Assembly (NCBI RefSeq): GCF_001766675.1
Contig: NZ_MJLT01000056.1
Coordinates: forward strand, 62,001-126,000
Source of the DNA: Arthrobacter sp. SW1
GTDB taxonomy: Bacteria > Actinomycetota > Actinomycetes > Actinomycetales > Micrococcaceae
DNA: 64,000 nt
Direction of reading: 5' to 3'
Shown here piece after piece: positions 42,772 through 51,419 of this stretch. Positions within the stretch are counted from its first letter, which is position 1, and each line of letters starts with the position of its first letter. Position numbers and translations under genes: made by a program. The notes under the pieces were generated by a model. It was not told where the DNA came from. It searched no databases and saw only the letters and a list, made by a program, of their open reading frames with translations.

Positions 42772-43673
42772 GCTTTGTTCATCCTGGAGCTGAGGCGGGT
42801 GACGGCCAGGGAAAGCCCGGCGGCCAGGAGGGCGATGATGATCGAGGCAGCGGCGGCCTGGTTGAGGTTGTGCCGGTTGAAGGCGGCGTCATAGGCCCAG
42901 AGGTTGGGCACCCAGGTGCTGGTGACCGAGGCCGTGGCCTTGGAGATGATGGCCGGTTCGGTGAAGAGCTGGAGGGTGCCGATCACCGTGAAGAGGATGA
43001 TGACGCTCAGGGCCGGCAGGATGAGCGGGAATTTGATGCTCAGGGCGGTGCGGATTTCGCTGGCACCGTCCACGCGGGCGGCCTCGAGGATTTCGCGGGG
43101 CACGGCCTGCAGCGCGGTGAACAGGATGATCACGTTGTAGCCGGTCCACTCCCACACCGCGATGTTCACGATCGACGGCAGCACCATGTGCACGTCGAGG
43201 AAGTTGATCTGGATGCCGCCGCTTTCGAGGGCCTGGACCAGCGGGCTGACGCCCGGGGTGTAGAGGTACGCCCAGATCAGCGCGGCGATGACGCCGGGTA
43301 CGGCGTGCGGCAGGAAGACGAGCAGCTGGAAGAGTTTGCGGGCCCGCGCCACGGTGGCGTCCAGCAGCAGGGCGAAGACGACGGCGCCGCCCACCATGCA
43401 GGGAATGTACAGCAGGCAGTACAGGGCCAGCCGGCCCAGGCCGCCGGTGAACGTTTCGGACTGGAACACCTGGAGGTAGTTCTCCAGGCCGACGAAGGAC
43501 GTTTTGGCCCCGCCGAAGCCCAGGCCGGATTTTTGCTGGGCGTAGAAGCTCAGCACCAGCGAATAGATCACGGGAGCGATCATGGCCACGGTGAAGACCG
43601 TGAAGAACGGGATGAGGAACAGGGCGGCGGTGCGGCCGCCGGTGCCGGACATGGTGCGGGATTTTGTGGCCAT
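42768..43673 (-). CDS. Carbohydrate ABC transporter permease, MalF type
   Basis: A 301-residue permease with six membrane helices. EAARVDGASEIRTALSIKFPLI (about 198-219) is the EAA motif. The ATG at 43673 follows AGGAGATCCC; the longer in-frame extension overlaps the lipoprotein gene in another frame and is ignored. It pairs with the MalG-type gene to form the membrane channel. Confidence 0.92.
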   Translation of the reverse strand: MATKSRTMSGTGGRTAALFLIPFFTVFTVAMIAPVIYSLVLSFYAQQKSGLGFGGAKTSFVGLENYLQVFQSETFTGGLGRLALYCLLYIPCMVGGAVVFALLLDATVARARKLFQLLVFLPHAVPGVIAALIWAYLYTPGVSPLVQALESGGIQINFLDVHMVLPSIVNIAVWEWTGYNVIILFTALQAVPREILEAARVDGASEIRTALSIKFPLILPALSVIILFTVIGTLQLFTEPAIISKATASVTSTWVPNLWAYDAAFNRHNLNQAAAASIIIALLAAGLSLAVTRLSSRMNKA

Positions 43674-43690
43674 GGGATCTCCTGGAGGGT

Positions 43691-43721
43691 GGCGGCGCCG
43701 CGGTGTGTCCGCGGCGCCGCC
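43691..43721 (-). terminator. Hairpin between binding protein and permease genes
   Basis: A perfect 13-bp GC-only stem, GGCGGCGCCGCGG (43691-43703) with its complement at 43709-43721 and a 5-nt loop. On the minus strand it follows the binding-protein stop by 20 bp. It probably attenuates readthrough or protects the upstream mRNA, keeping binding protein in excess over permeases. Confidence 0.65.
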
Positions 43722-43741
43722 GTTTTGCTGCTGAAGGACGG

Positions 43742-45064
43742 CTATTCCTTGACGGACAGGCCGTTCTGCTTGAGGCCGGACAGAGTGGATTCGGCGGAGC
43801 TGTCCAAAGCGGTGCTGATCTTCCCGCCGGTGGTCAGGGCGCCGAAGGAGTCCTTGAGGGCGGTGTTGGTGACGTCCCAGTTCGGGCCCCACTGCCAGCC
43901 GGGAAGGATGGTGGCGTAGGCCTTGTCGAAGACCGCGTAGATGTCGTTGCCGAAGTAGCTGGCGTCGAAGGCCTTCTGTGCTTCCTTGGTGAGGCCCGGG
44001 TAGGCCAGGTAGGCGGAGCCGGTGTTGCCGCGGGCGGCCACGGCTTCGGGGCTGGTGGCCAGGAACTCGATGAACTTGGCCGCGGCGGCAGGGTTCTTGC
44101 TGCTCTTGGTGATGTTGAAGCTGGAGCCGCCGTAGAACGCGCCGGCCGGGGTGCCCCAGTTGGGAGCTTCGGCGGCGATCCACTTGCCCTTCTGGCCGTT
44201 GGCTTCGGTGCGCTTCTGGATGCCGGTGGCTCCCCAGTTGGCGCCGAGCACGCCGGCCAGGGTGCCGTTGGCCAGGTCCGCGCTCCATTCATCGCTGAAG
44301 GCCTGTTCCACCTTGACGATCTTCTGGTCGATCATGCGCTGCCAGAAGGTGGCCACCTTCTTGGTGGCGTCGTCGCGCAGGCCCAGCTTCCAGCTGTCGC
44401 CTTCGGTGCTGAACCACTTGGCGCCGGCCTGCCAGGCGAGGGCTGCCGTCAGCGTGGGTTCGTTGGGGTAGAAGCTGGCCAGGTAGGACTTCGGTGCCAC
44501 GGCCTTGAGCTTCTTGCCGGCGGCTTCGAATTCGTCCCAGGTCTTGGGGACCGCGACGCCGGCCTTGTCCAGCAGGTCCTTGCGGTACCACATGAGCATC
44601 GGGGCGGCGTCGTACGGGAGGCCGTAGCTCTTGCCGTCGAACTGCACCAGGCCGCGGATCTGCTCGCTGAGCTTGTCCACGGTGTTGGCCTTGTTGATGA
44701 AGCCGTCCAGTTCAACCACCTGGCCGTTGCTGACGAACTGGGGCAGTTGCGCGTATTCGATGGTGGAGACGTCCGGGCCGTTGCCCGCGGTGATGGCCGT
44801 GGAGAGCTTGGCGTAGCCGCCGTTGCCGCCGTTGGGGATGGTTTCGAACTTGACCTTGATCTTGTCCTGGCTGGCGTTGAACTTCTCGGCCACCTTGTCC
44901 ATGCCGGCCATGGAGGACCAGAAGGTGATTTCACCGCTGGCGTCACCGGCGGGTGTGGGCTGCGCGGCGGGTCCGCTGCCGCAGGCGGCCAGCAGCACCG
45001 CGCTGCTGAGGAGGCCGGCCGCGCCTGCCAGGAACCGGCGGCGGAGGAGGGGGTGTCGCTTCAT
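43742..45064 (-). CDS. Extracellular sugar-binding lipoprotein of an ABC importer
   Basis: A 440-residue solute-binding protein. A basic n-region with RRRF, a hydrophobic core and the lipobox LLAAC (Cys28) show export and lipid anchoring. GEITFWSSMAGMDKVAEKFN follows at the mature N-terminus, and LPQFVSNGQVVELDGF and GLPYDAAPMLMWYRKDLLDKAG are the usual family 1 binding-protein segments. AAGGGAG precedes the ATG. It is the first gene of the leftward importer operon, behind GTTCA repeats. Confidence 0.93.
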   Translation of the reverse strand: MKRHPLLRRRFLAGAAGLLSSAVLLAACGSGPAAQPTPAGDASGEITFWSSMAGMDKVAEKFNASQDKIKVKFETIPNGGNGGYAKLSTAITAGNGPDVSTIEYAQLPQFVSNGQVVELDGFINKANTVDKLSEQIRGLVQFDGKSYGLPYDAAPMLMWYRKDLLDKAGVAVPKTWDEFEAAGKKLKAVAPKSYLASFYPNEPTLTAALAWQAGAKWFSTEGDSWKLGLRDDATKKVATFWQRMIDQKIVKVEQAFSDEWSADLANGTLAGVLGANWGATGIQKRTEANGQKGKWIAAEAPNWGTPAGAFYGGSSFNITKSSKNPAAAAKFIEFLATSPEAVAARGNTGSAYLAYPGLTKEAQKAFDASYFGNDIYAVFDKAYATILPGWQWGPNWDVTNTALKDSFGALTTGGKISTALDSSAESTLSGLKQNGLSVKE

Positions 45065-45122
45065 TGTGTTCTCCCTTGAAGTCACGAATGCGAAGGAATA
45101 CGCACCATGAAAGCCACAAAAG

Positions 45123-45155
45123 TGAACAGCTTCAATGAAGTGAACAGAATTGAAC
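45123..45155 (-). promoter_or_regulatory. GTTCA repeats upstream of the importer operon
   Basis: On the minus strand, GTTCA pentamers occur at 45155-45151, 45145-45141 and 45127-45123, in the contexts ATGTTCAATT and CTGTTCACTT, with a degenerate TTGAAG between. The same pentamer pattern occurs before the DUF2264 gene, so the adjacent regulator probably binds both. Confidence 0.55.
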
Positions 45156-45177
45156 ATCCGCGGCGGGCTCGGCAGGT

Positions 45178-46272
45178 TTAGCTCCTGCTGGACTCCCGTA
45201 CCACCAGCGCCGGGGACAGGCTGACGCGCCGCAAGGCGCCCGTGCCGCTCCTGCGCCCGCCGATCCTGTTCAGGCACATCTGCAGCGCCTGGTACCCGAC
45301 GTCGAACTTCGGCGGTGCCACAGCGCTCAGCGGAACGGCCCCCAGGGCGGCGATCTCGTCGTCGTATGCCACGATCGCAAAGTCCTCCGGCACCCGGAGC
45401 CGCCGCTCCAGGCAGGCGCTGGTGAACTGCAGCGCGTCTTCGTCGCTGTGGATGATCGCGGCCGTGACGCCGGCCGCGAGGAAGCTGTCCAGGATACGGT
45501 CCACCACGCCCGGATGGTCCTCGGGCCCGGTGCGCGGCCGGGTGACGGTGTGCACCAAAGATTCGTCCCGCGGCATGCCCGCGCGCTGCAGCGCCTGGTG
45601 GTAACCCGCCGTCACGGGCGGTCCGGTGGGGCTGCCCTCGCGGATGCCCAGCCCCACCTTCCGGTGGCCGAGCTGCAGCAGGTGGTTCACGGCGATCTCC
45701 GCCCCGCGCCCGTGGTCGCTGCGCACGGACTCGAGTTCGCCGTCGTCGAGCGCGTCCTCAATGGAACGCTCGACGACGACCACCGGGACGCCCGCGTCCG
45801 CCAGCAACGCGAGGGTGTCCGTGCCGGCGAGGGAGACCTCGCTGGGGGTGACCAGGATGCCGTCCACGCCGTTGTCCAGCAGGCGCCGCAGTTGCCGCTG
45901 CTCCTCCTGGACCGAGTAGTTCGAGACGCCGAGCACCAGCCTGACGCCCGCTTCCTGCGCCGCCGCTTCGGCGCCGCGGATCACGCCCGGGAAGTAGTAC
46001 GACGCCGAGGGCACCACCATGCCGATGGTCGCCATGGGCAGGCGGCGGGGGCGCGAGGGGCTGGCCGTGCGCTGCGGCCCGGGGGAGTTTTCCGGTGCGG
46101 CCACCGCGCCGCCGTGAACGCGGACCAGCAGCCCCTGGTCCGCGAGGGTGGCGAGGTCCCGGCGGACCGTCATCCCGGAAATACCCGCCTTGGCCGCGAA
46201 CTCGGCGGCGTTGAGGGAACCGCGCATAGCCAGTTCGCGCAGGATGAGTTCTTTTCGGTCCTCGGGGAGCAT
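45178..46272 (-). CDS. Transcriptional regulator: DeoR-type HTH fused to LacI-type sensor
   Basis: A 364-residue regulator of mixed build. Residues 1-58 are a DeoR-type winged helix (RKELILRELAMRGSLNAAEF, then ISGMTVRRDLATLADQGLLVRVHGG). Residues about 80-360 are a LacI/PBP1-type sugar-binding domain (IGMVVPSASYYFPGVIRGAE, DGILVTPSEVSL, FAIVAYDDEIAALGAVPLSAVA). It lies between the importer operon and the divergent DUF2264 gene, both preceded by GTTCA repeats. It probably represses both in the absence of the sugar. Confidence 0.85.
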   Translation of the reverse strand: MLPEDRKELILRELAMRGSLNAAEFAAKAGISGMTVRRDLATLADQGLLVRVHGGAVAAPENSPGPQRTASPSRPRRLPMATIGMVVPSASYYFPGVIRGAEAAAQEAGVRLVLGVSNYSVQEEQRQLRRLLDNGVDGILVTPSEVSLAGTDTLALLADAGVPVVVVERSIEDALDDGELESVRSDHGRGAEIAVNHLLQLGHRKVGLGIREGSPTGPPVTAGYHQALQRAGMPRDESLVHTVTRPRTGPEDHPGVVDRILDSFLAAGVTAAIIHSDEDALQFTSACLERRLRVPEDFAIVAYDDEIAALGAVPLSAVAPPKFDVGYQALQMCLNRIGGRRSGTGALRRVSLSPALVVRESSRS

Positions 46273-46301
46273 GCGTCCGTCCTGTGTTTGCTATTGGGTG
46301 T

Positions 46302-46350
46302 GTTCAGTATTGTTCAACTTGTTCACTATGAACTAGAACCGAGCTAACGT
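46302..46350 (+). promoter_or_regulatory. GTTCA direct repeats and promoter of the DUF2264 gene
   Basis: GTTCA occurs at 46302-46306, 46312-46316 and 46321-46325 (9-10 bp steps, one per helical turn), with an inverted TGAAC at 46329-46333. TTCACT (46322-46327) and TAACGT (46345-46350), 17 bp apart, form a likely promoter, so the repeats overlap the -35 box. This also lies in the regulator's own upstream region. Confidence 0.55.
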
Positions 46351-46361
46351 GCGGAGTCAAG

Positions 46362-48497
46362 ATGACTGCACATGAACCCACCGGGCACCACACCGGCCCC
46401 TTTGAGCTGCCGGAACCGGACTTCGAAACCAGCCCGATCACCGGCTGGACCCGCGCGCACTGGCTCGCGTTCGCGGACCAGCAGCTCCTGGCCGCGCGCC
46501 AGTATTTCAGTCCCGGGAACGCCCTGATCCGCCTGCCCGGCCGGCCGTCCTGGTCCGGGGAACTCTCCGACGGCCTGGAAGGTTTTGCCCGGACCTTCAT
46601 GCTGGCCGCCTTCCGCGTGGCCGGTGAACAGGGGGCCGATCCGCACGGGCACCTTGGGTTCTACCGGGAGGGGCTGTTGGAGGGGACTCGGCCGGGCAGT
46701 GCCGAAGCTTGGCCTGCGGTGGTCACCCGAAGCCAGCCAATCGTGGAAGCGGCCTCCGTGGCGCTGGGCCTGCAGCTCACCAAGCCGTGGCTGTGGGACA
46801 GCTTCTCCGAAGCCGAACAACGGCAGGTGGCCGCGTGGCTGCAGGGCTCCAACAGCAGCACGGCCTGGGACAACAACTGGGTGCTCTTCCAAGTGCTGAT
46901 CGCCGAATTCCTTGCCGGTGTGGGCCTGGAGCACAACGAGGCGCAGATCGAGTACGGGCTTTCCCGGCTGGAGGACTGGTACGCGGGCGGCGGCTGGTAC
47001 CGCGACGGCGACAACGATGGCACCGGCGACTTCTACGACTACTACTGCGGCTGGGCCTTGCACCTCTACCCGGTGCTGTGGGCGGGGTTCGCGGCGGGGC
47101 GGCACCCTTCGGCCCAAGCCTTGGGGGAACGGTACGCCGGACGGCTGGCTGAGTTCCTTCCGGACCATGCGCTGTTCTTTGCGGGTGGTGGTCCGGGTGG
47201 CTGTGGTTCGCCCGTGTTCCAGGGGCGCTCGCTCATCTACCGTTATGCCGCCGTCGCGCCCTTGTTCCTGGGGTACCTTGCCGGGGACGCCAGCGCCGCC
47301 CAAGGGCGCAGCCCGCTGACTCCCGGCCAGACGCGGCGGATCGCCAGCGGCGCGGCGAAGTTCTTCCTGGAAGGCGGCGCGTACCCGGACGGGCTGCCCG
47401 CACTCGGCTGGCTGGAGGCCTTCGGGCCGATGGTGCAGGACTACTCCGGGCCGGCGTCACCGTTCTGGACGTCGAAGGCGTTTGTCGGGCTGTTGCTGCC
47501 GGCCACGCACCCCGTCTGGACCGCTGTCGAAGAACCCTCGCCGGTGGAAACCGCAGACCAGCTCCGCCACAGCGCGGCCCCCAACTACCTGCTGCACAGC
47601 ACGGCATCGGACGGGATCGCGCGTGTCCTCAACCACGGCAGCGACAAGTACTACGCGCCGGGCCCGGACGATCCGCACTACCGCCGGCTCGCCTACTCCA
47701 GCCACACCGCGCCGTTGTTCACCGCGGATCCCGTGGACAACCATTTCGCGGTGCTGGACGGATCCGGCACCGCGAGCCGGCGTTCCCGGATCCACCGGCT
47801 GGCAGCCTCCCCGTCCACGGCGGCGAGCTGGCACGCGCCGGTGTGGTCCGACGTCGAGGATCCGGCAGACTCGCCGTGGCGGGTGGCAAGCGCGACTACC
47901 GCGCACGGCGGCTATGAACTGCGTGTCCACGTGGTGGAGCGCGACGGCGGCACCCCGCCCGGCGCTGTCCGCGACGGCGGCACCCCGCCCGGCGCTGTCC
48001 GCGAGGGCGGGTACGCGCTCGCCGGAGATGCGCCTCCGCTTGCCGATGGCGCGGTCCTCAGCGCGGCCGGGCTCCATTCCGCGATCTGGCCCGTGCACGG
48101 CTACTCCGGTGCGGACACCTTCAGGGCGGAGGGCGCCTCGCCGCTGGGCCGGCACGCGGCGTGCGGTGTGCTGGCGGGGGAGCTGGCCGGGAGCCGCAGC
48201 GTGTTCGCCTCGCTCGTGTACCTGGGCGGCGCGGCCCCGGAGCTGCGGCCCGGCCGCTTCGAACTGCACGACGACGGCACGCGGGTCTCTGCGTCGCTCA
48301 CCCTGATCGGCCCGGATGGAGAACTGCCGGTTTTGGTGATCGAGCCTGTCGAGATCGCGGTTTCGACGGTTTCGACGGTTTCGACAAGCTCAACCACCGA
48401 ACCACCTTTGGTGATCGAGCCTGTCGAGATCCCGGTTTCGACGGTTTCGACGGTTTCGACAAGCTCAACCACCGAACCACCGAACCACTTTTGGTGA
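46362..48497 (+). CDS. DUF2264 family protein with repeat-derived C-terminus
   Basis: A 711-residue soluble protein of the DUF2264 family, which has an N-terminal alpha/alpha barrel-like region (to about residue 400) and a C-terminal beta-rich region. WDNNWVLFQVLIAEFLAGVG, YDYYCGWALHLYPVLWAGF and RSLIYRYAAVAPLFLG are conserved-looking segments. I recall the family being linked to glycoside hydrolases acting on uronides, but this is not certain. No signal peptide is visible, so it would act on imported sugar. About the last 55 residues (VIEPVEI...VSTVSTSSTTEPP) are encoded by the tandem repeat at 48335-48646. Confidence 0.8.
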   Translation: MTAHEPTGHHTGPFELPEPDFETSPITGWTRAHWLAFADQQLLAARQYFSPGNALIRLPGRPSWSGELSDGLEGFARTFMLAAFRVAGEQGADPHGHLGFYREGLLEGTRPGSAEAWPAVVTRSQPIVEAASVALGLQLTKPWLWDSFSEAEQRQVAAWLQGSNSSTAWDNNWVLFQVLIAEFLAGVGLEHNEAQIEYGLSRLEDWYAGGGWYRDGDNDGTGDFYDYYCGWALHLYPVLWAGFAAGRHPSAQALGERYAGRLAEFLPDHALFFAGGGPGGCGSPVFQGRSLIYRYAAVAPLFLGYLAGDASAAQGRSPLTPGQTRRIASGAAKFFLEGGAYPDGLPALGWLEAFGPMVQDYSGPASPFWTSKAFVGLLLPATHPVWTAVEEPSPVETADQLRHSAAPNYLLHSTASDGIARVLNHGSDKYYAPGPDDPHYRRLAYSSHTAPLFTADPVDNHFAVLDGSGTASRRSRIHRLAASPSTAASWHAPVWSDVEDPADSPWRVASATTAHGGYELRVHVVERDGGTPPGAVRDGGTPPGAVREGGYALAGDAPPLADGAVLSAAGLHSAIWPVHGYSGADTFRAEGASPLGRHAACGVLAGELAGSRSVFASLVYLGGAAPELRPGRFELHDDGTRVSASLTLIGPDGELPVLVIEPVEIAVSTVSTVSTSSTTEPPLVIEPVEIPVSTVSTVSTSSTTEPPNHFW
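47941..48000 (+). repeat. Exact 30-bp tandem duplication within the DUF2264 gene
   Basis: 47941-47970 and 47971-48000 are identical, encoding RDGGTPPGAV twice in a likely surface loop; a third partial copy (GCGAGGGCGG) follows at 48001. The frame is kept. Confidence 0.9.
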
Positions 48498-48646
48498 TCG
48501 AGCCTGTCGAGATCCCGGTTTCGACGGTTTCGACAAGCTCAACCACCGAACCACCGAACCACCTTTGGTGATCGAGCCTGTCGAGATCCTGGTTTCGACG
48601 GTTTCGACGGTTTCGACAAGCTCAACCACCGGCAACCACCGGCAGG
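48335..48646. repeat. Four tandem palindromic repeat units of 74-83 bp
   Basis: Units begin at 48335, 48410, 48493 and 48567, each starting GGTGATCGAGCCTGTCGAGA and ending in CGACAAGCTCAACCACCG. They differ in the count of TTTCGACGG and of CGAACCAC submotifs. GAGCCTGTCGA and TCGACAAGCTC are imperfect inverted repeats, so each unit can fold. I recall similar GTTTCGACAAGCTCAACCA repeats between genes of many actinobacteria. The rest of 48498-48759 holds no gene. Confidence 0.9.
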
Positions 48647-48759
48647 AGTGACGATCCTTCCCGGTCACAATCCGCTGCCAGCCACGCCGAGGTGAGCGCG
48701 GCTGGCAGCGCGGTTTACTCTCTCGGTGTTACACCCCATCGCACCCTGAAGAGCCACCA

Positions 48760-50013
48760 ATGACGCTTGACTCTGCCTTTTCCCGCGCGGCCCTCTCCGG
48801 CTCCGCACCCCGCCGGGAGCGCGGCTTCGCGGGCACGGTGCTCGGGGCGGCCGCGGTGGTGGCCCTGTTCGGTGGGTTCGCGTTGCTGCTCGATGCCCTC
48901 GCCGGAATGTCCCCGCGCCTCGGCCCGGTCTCCGAGGGCTGGGCCGCCGCCGTCCCGCACGATGCCCTCGCCGCCGTCCGCTGGTTCTTCGGTGACATGA
49001 GCGAGCCGCAATTCTACAAGTCCGAGCTCGCGTCCCTGGCCCTGTTGGCCGGCGCCGCGCTCGCCTGGTGGGCCGGCCGCCGTCGGAAGCGCTGGGCGGG
49101 AGCACCGCTCGCGTACGGGACCGGGCTGTGGCCATGGCTCCTTGCCGCGGCCGCCCTCAGCTTGCTGATCTCCAACCTCGCCTTTTCTTGGACGCTCGAC
49201 GCCGGATGGCAGCCGACGTTCGTACCCTTCGTGTCCGTGGCCCCCGCCGTGGTGCTGGTCTACGGGCCGGGGTGGAAGACGTGCCTGAGCGGTGCCGTGC
49301 TGGGTGCGCTGACGACGACGCCGCTCGCCCTGCTGCTGGTCCCTACGGTTGCTGTGCCGCTGGGTTTGCCCTCGGTAGTGGCCTGCGTCCTCGCCATGGC
49401 GTTCGCCATGGTCCTGACGTTCGCGATCGCGCGGAAACTGCCGTGGCTGGTCCTCCCGGCTGAGTCGTTCCGCGAGGAACGCGAGGTGGCCGCGGAGGCC
49501 GGGCCGCCGTCGTCGGCTTCTGCACGCCGGGCACCCGGCGTCGTCAACGACGCGATCTGGGCGGTCCGCCGGGTCCTCTGCGACTTCAGCGAAGCGCCGT
49601 TCTTCGCCAATGAACTCGCGAGCCTCGGCTTGCTGCTGGGCGTCGCCGCGGCGTTCGTCCTCAATCCGGCCCTGCCCGCCTACGGCTCGGGGTTGCTGCC
49701 GGAGATCCTGTTCGCGCAGGCGCTGACCTCGGCGATCGGCGTGGTGCTGTGGCGGGGCTGGTACCGCGACGGCGGCTGGGCCGCGACGTACGCCTCCGTG
49801 GTCTCGGTGGCGCCCGCCGCCGTCCTGATGAGCAACGGTTCCTGGACGGGGATCATCGGCGGGGCCGTGCTGGGCGCGGTCCTTGCCCCGCCGCTGGCCC
49901 GGGCCGCGGCCGCCCGCCTGCCGAAGGACTTCCATCCGTCCATCGGCAACGTGACGGCCATGGCCGTGGCCACTGCGGTCAGCGTGCCGGTTCTAGGACT
50001 GCTTCCTGCATAG
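48760..50013 (+). CDS. Membrane protein with two homologous halves
   Basis: A 417-residue integral membrane protein, about ten helices, of unknown function. It is an internal duplication: AVRWFFGDMSEPQFYKSELASLALLAG near residues 72-98 matches AVRRVLCDFSEAPFFANELASLGLLLG near 268-294. Each half is followed by a WxxDxGWxxTF/Y-type segment (AGWQPTFVPFVSVAPA; GGWAATYASVVSVAPA) and a glycine-rich helix (SGAVLGALTTTPLA; GGAVLGAVLAPPLA). Repeated glycine-rich helices suggest a transporter or channel. The 3' end overlaps the convergent MFS gene by 35 bp. Confidence 0.72.
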   Translation: MTLDSAFSRAALSGSAPRRERGFAGTVLGAAAVVALFGGFALLLDALAGMSPRLGPVSEGWAAAVPHDALAAVRWFFGDMSEPQFYKSELASLALLAGAALAWWAGRRRKRWAGAPLAYGTGLWPWLLAAAALSLLISNLAFSWTLDAGWQPTFVPFVSVAPAVVLVYGPGWKTCLSGAVLGALTTTPLALLLVPTVAVPLGLPSVVACVLAMAFAMVLTFAIARKLPWLVLPAESFREEREVAAEAGPPSSASARRAPGVVNDAIWAVRRVLCDFSEAPFFANELASLGLLLGVAAAFVLNPALPAYGSGLLPEILFAQALTSAIGVVLWRGWYRDGGWAATYASVVSVAPAAVLMSNGSWTGIIGGAVLGAVLAPPLARAAAARLPKDFHPSIGNVTAMAVATAVSVPVLGLLPA

Positions 50014-51229
50014 CGGGCGACGTGGCGCGGGGGATGAGCACCAGGCCGGCAACGGCGAGCACCGCTGCTCCGGCGAAAACGTAGAAGCCCGCCGGGTAGG
50101 CGGCACCCGTGGCCACCAAAGTGCCGGTGACGGCCGGGCCCACGATCGCGCCCAAGCGGCCCACGCCGGCGGCGAAGCCGAGCGCAGTCCCGCGGAGGCG
50201 GGCCGGGAACAGCTGGCCCACCCAGGCGTAGACCAGCACCTGCGAGCTGAAGACGAAAACGCCGGTGACGAACACGGCCGCGTTCAGCAGGAACTCGTTG
50301 GGGATCTTGATGCTGAGGGCACCCAGCAGGACCGCCGACAGCCCGAACCACAGCAGCACCACCTTCCGGGTGCCATGCCGGTCGGCCAGGATTCCGGCCA
50401 GTACCAGCCCGGCCACCGCACCGACGTTCAGCACCAGCAGCAGCGTCAGCCCGGTGCTCACGGGGTAGCCGGCGGCCGCCATCAGCTGGGGCAGCCAGGT
50501 GTTCAGGCCGTAGACCAGCAGCAGGCCCATGAAGGACGCGATCGCGACGCCGAGCGCCACCAGCGGATACGGCTTGTGGATGAGGTCCCGGAAGCCGGTC
50601 CTGTTCGCGCCCGCGGAATGCCCGACGGCGGAGCCCGGCTTGGTGACGACCCCCGGCAGGGACTCGGGTAGCTTCGCCCACAGGAACGGCAGGAGGACCA
50701 GTCCGGCCACACCGCCGATGATGAACATGAGCCGCCAGTTTGGAATCACCAGGATCGCCAGGAACGCCGTGGCTACTGCGCCTACGTGGTAGCCGGTCAT
50801 GGTGCGGGTGGTGGACTTTCCGCCGGAACCGGCCGGGGCGTAGTCGTTCATGTAGGCCAGCGCGGCGGGCAGGCAGGCGCCCAGCCCGACGCCGGCCAGC
50901 AGGCGCAGGACCGAGAAGGTGGTCACGTCCGGGGCCACTGCGATGGCGAGCGTGAAGAGGGAAAAGCCGGCAACGCAGGCGATGAGCAGTTTCCGCCGGC
51001 CGAACTTGTCCGAGAGCGGGGCGATGAACAGCGCGCCGAGGCCCACGCCCACCAGGGAGATGGTGGCGGCAAAGGTGGCGGCGACGGCGTTGAAGCCAAG
51101 GTCGCCGCTCTTGATGAGGGTGGGGATGACGGGGCCGAGCACCACCAGGTCGAATCCGTCCAGGACCATGGCAAGCCAGCACAGCCACACGGGCCACTGG
51201 GATCGGCGGGAAGATGGCAACGTTGACAT
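49979..51229 (-). CDS. MFS transporter, aromatic acid:H+ symporter (AAHS) family
   Basis: A 416-residue, 12-helix transporter of the PcaK/BenK group. LDGFDLVVLGPVIPTL (about 23-38) is the family signature DGxD motif in helix 1, and APLSDKFGRRKLLI (about 69-82) is loop 2-3. It diverges from the IclR gene next to pobA, and the two promoter regions share an ATTCCATTCAAyGG site. It is therefore the likely 4-hydroxybenzoate or protocatechuate importer. The ATG at 51229 begins the membrane-proximal sequence; upstream in-frame codons are antisense to iclR. Confidence 0.87.
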   Translation of the reverse strand: MSTLPSSRRSQWPVWLCWLAMVLDGFDLVVLGPVIPTLIKSGDLGFNAVAATFAATISLVGVGLGALFIAPLSDKFGRRKLLIACVAGFSLFTLAIAVAPDVTTFSVLRLLAGVGLGACLPAALAYMNDYAPAGSGGKSTTRTMTGYHVGAVATAFLAILVIPNWRLMFIIGGVAGLVLLPFLWAKLPESLPGVVTKPGSAVGHSAGANRTGFRDLIHKPYPLVALGVAIASFMGLLLVYGLNTWLPQLMAAAGYPVSTGLTLLLVLNVGAVAGLVLAGILADRHGTRKVVLLWFGLSAVLLGALSIKIPNEFLLNAAVFVTGVFVFSSQVLVYAWVGQLFPARLRGTALGFAAGVGRLGAIVGPAVTGTLVATGAAYPAGFYVFAGAAVLAVAGLVLIPRATSPAMQEAVLEPAR

Positions 51230-51326
51230 GCTGACCTCGGCGTTGGTTGGGGAGACTGCCGGCCGCTCCGTCGTCGGCCGGTACGAATGTTCTAGCACCG
51301 CGGTGTGTGATCCCCGCCACGGCTTA

Positions 51327-51340
51327 CCATTGAATGGAAT
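51327..51340. promoter_or_regulatory. Probable IclR operator upstream of the AAHS transporter
   Basis: CCATTGAATGGAAT (minus strand ATTCCATTCAATGG) is an imperfect palindrome between the divergent transporter and IclR genes. It matches the site at 52166-52182 before pobA at all but one position of the shared stretch. Confidence 0.55.
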
Positions 51341-51419
51341 TCGCGCGGGGTGGATTTCGCGGCGGTGGCGCCTGCCGCCGACGGGCGGGGCCTTCCGTCG
51401 GCAATGAAGGAGTGGCAGC

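Noticed and set aside
48335..48646. Possible CRISPR array
   Set aside because: The units are contiguous, 74-83 bp long, vary internally and have no unique spacers. No cas gene is near.
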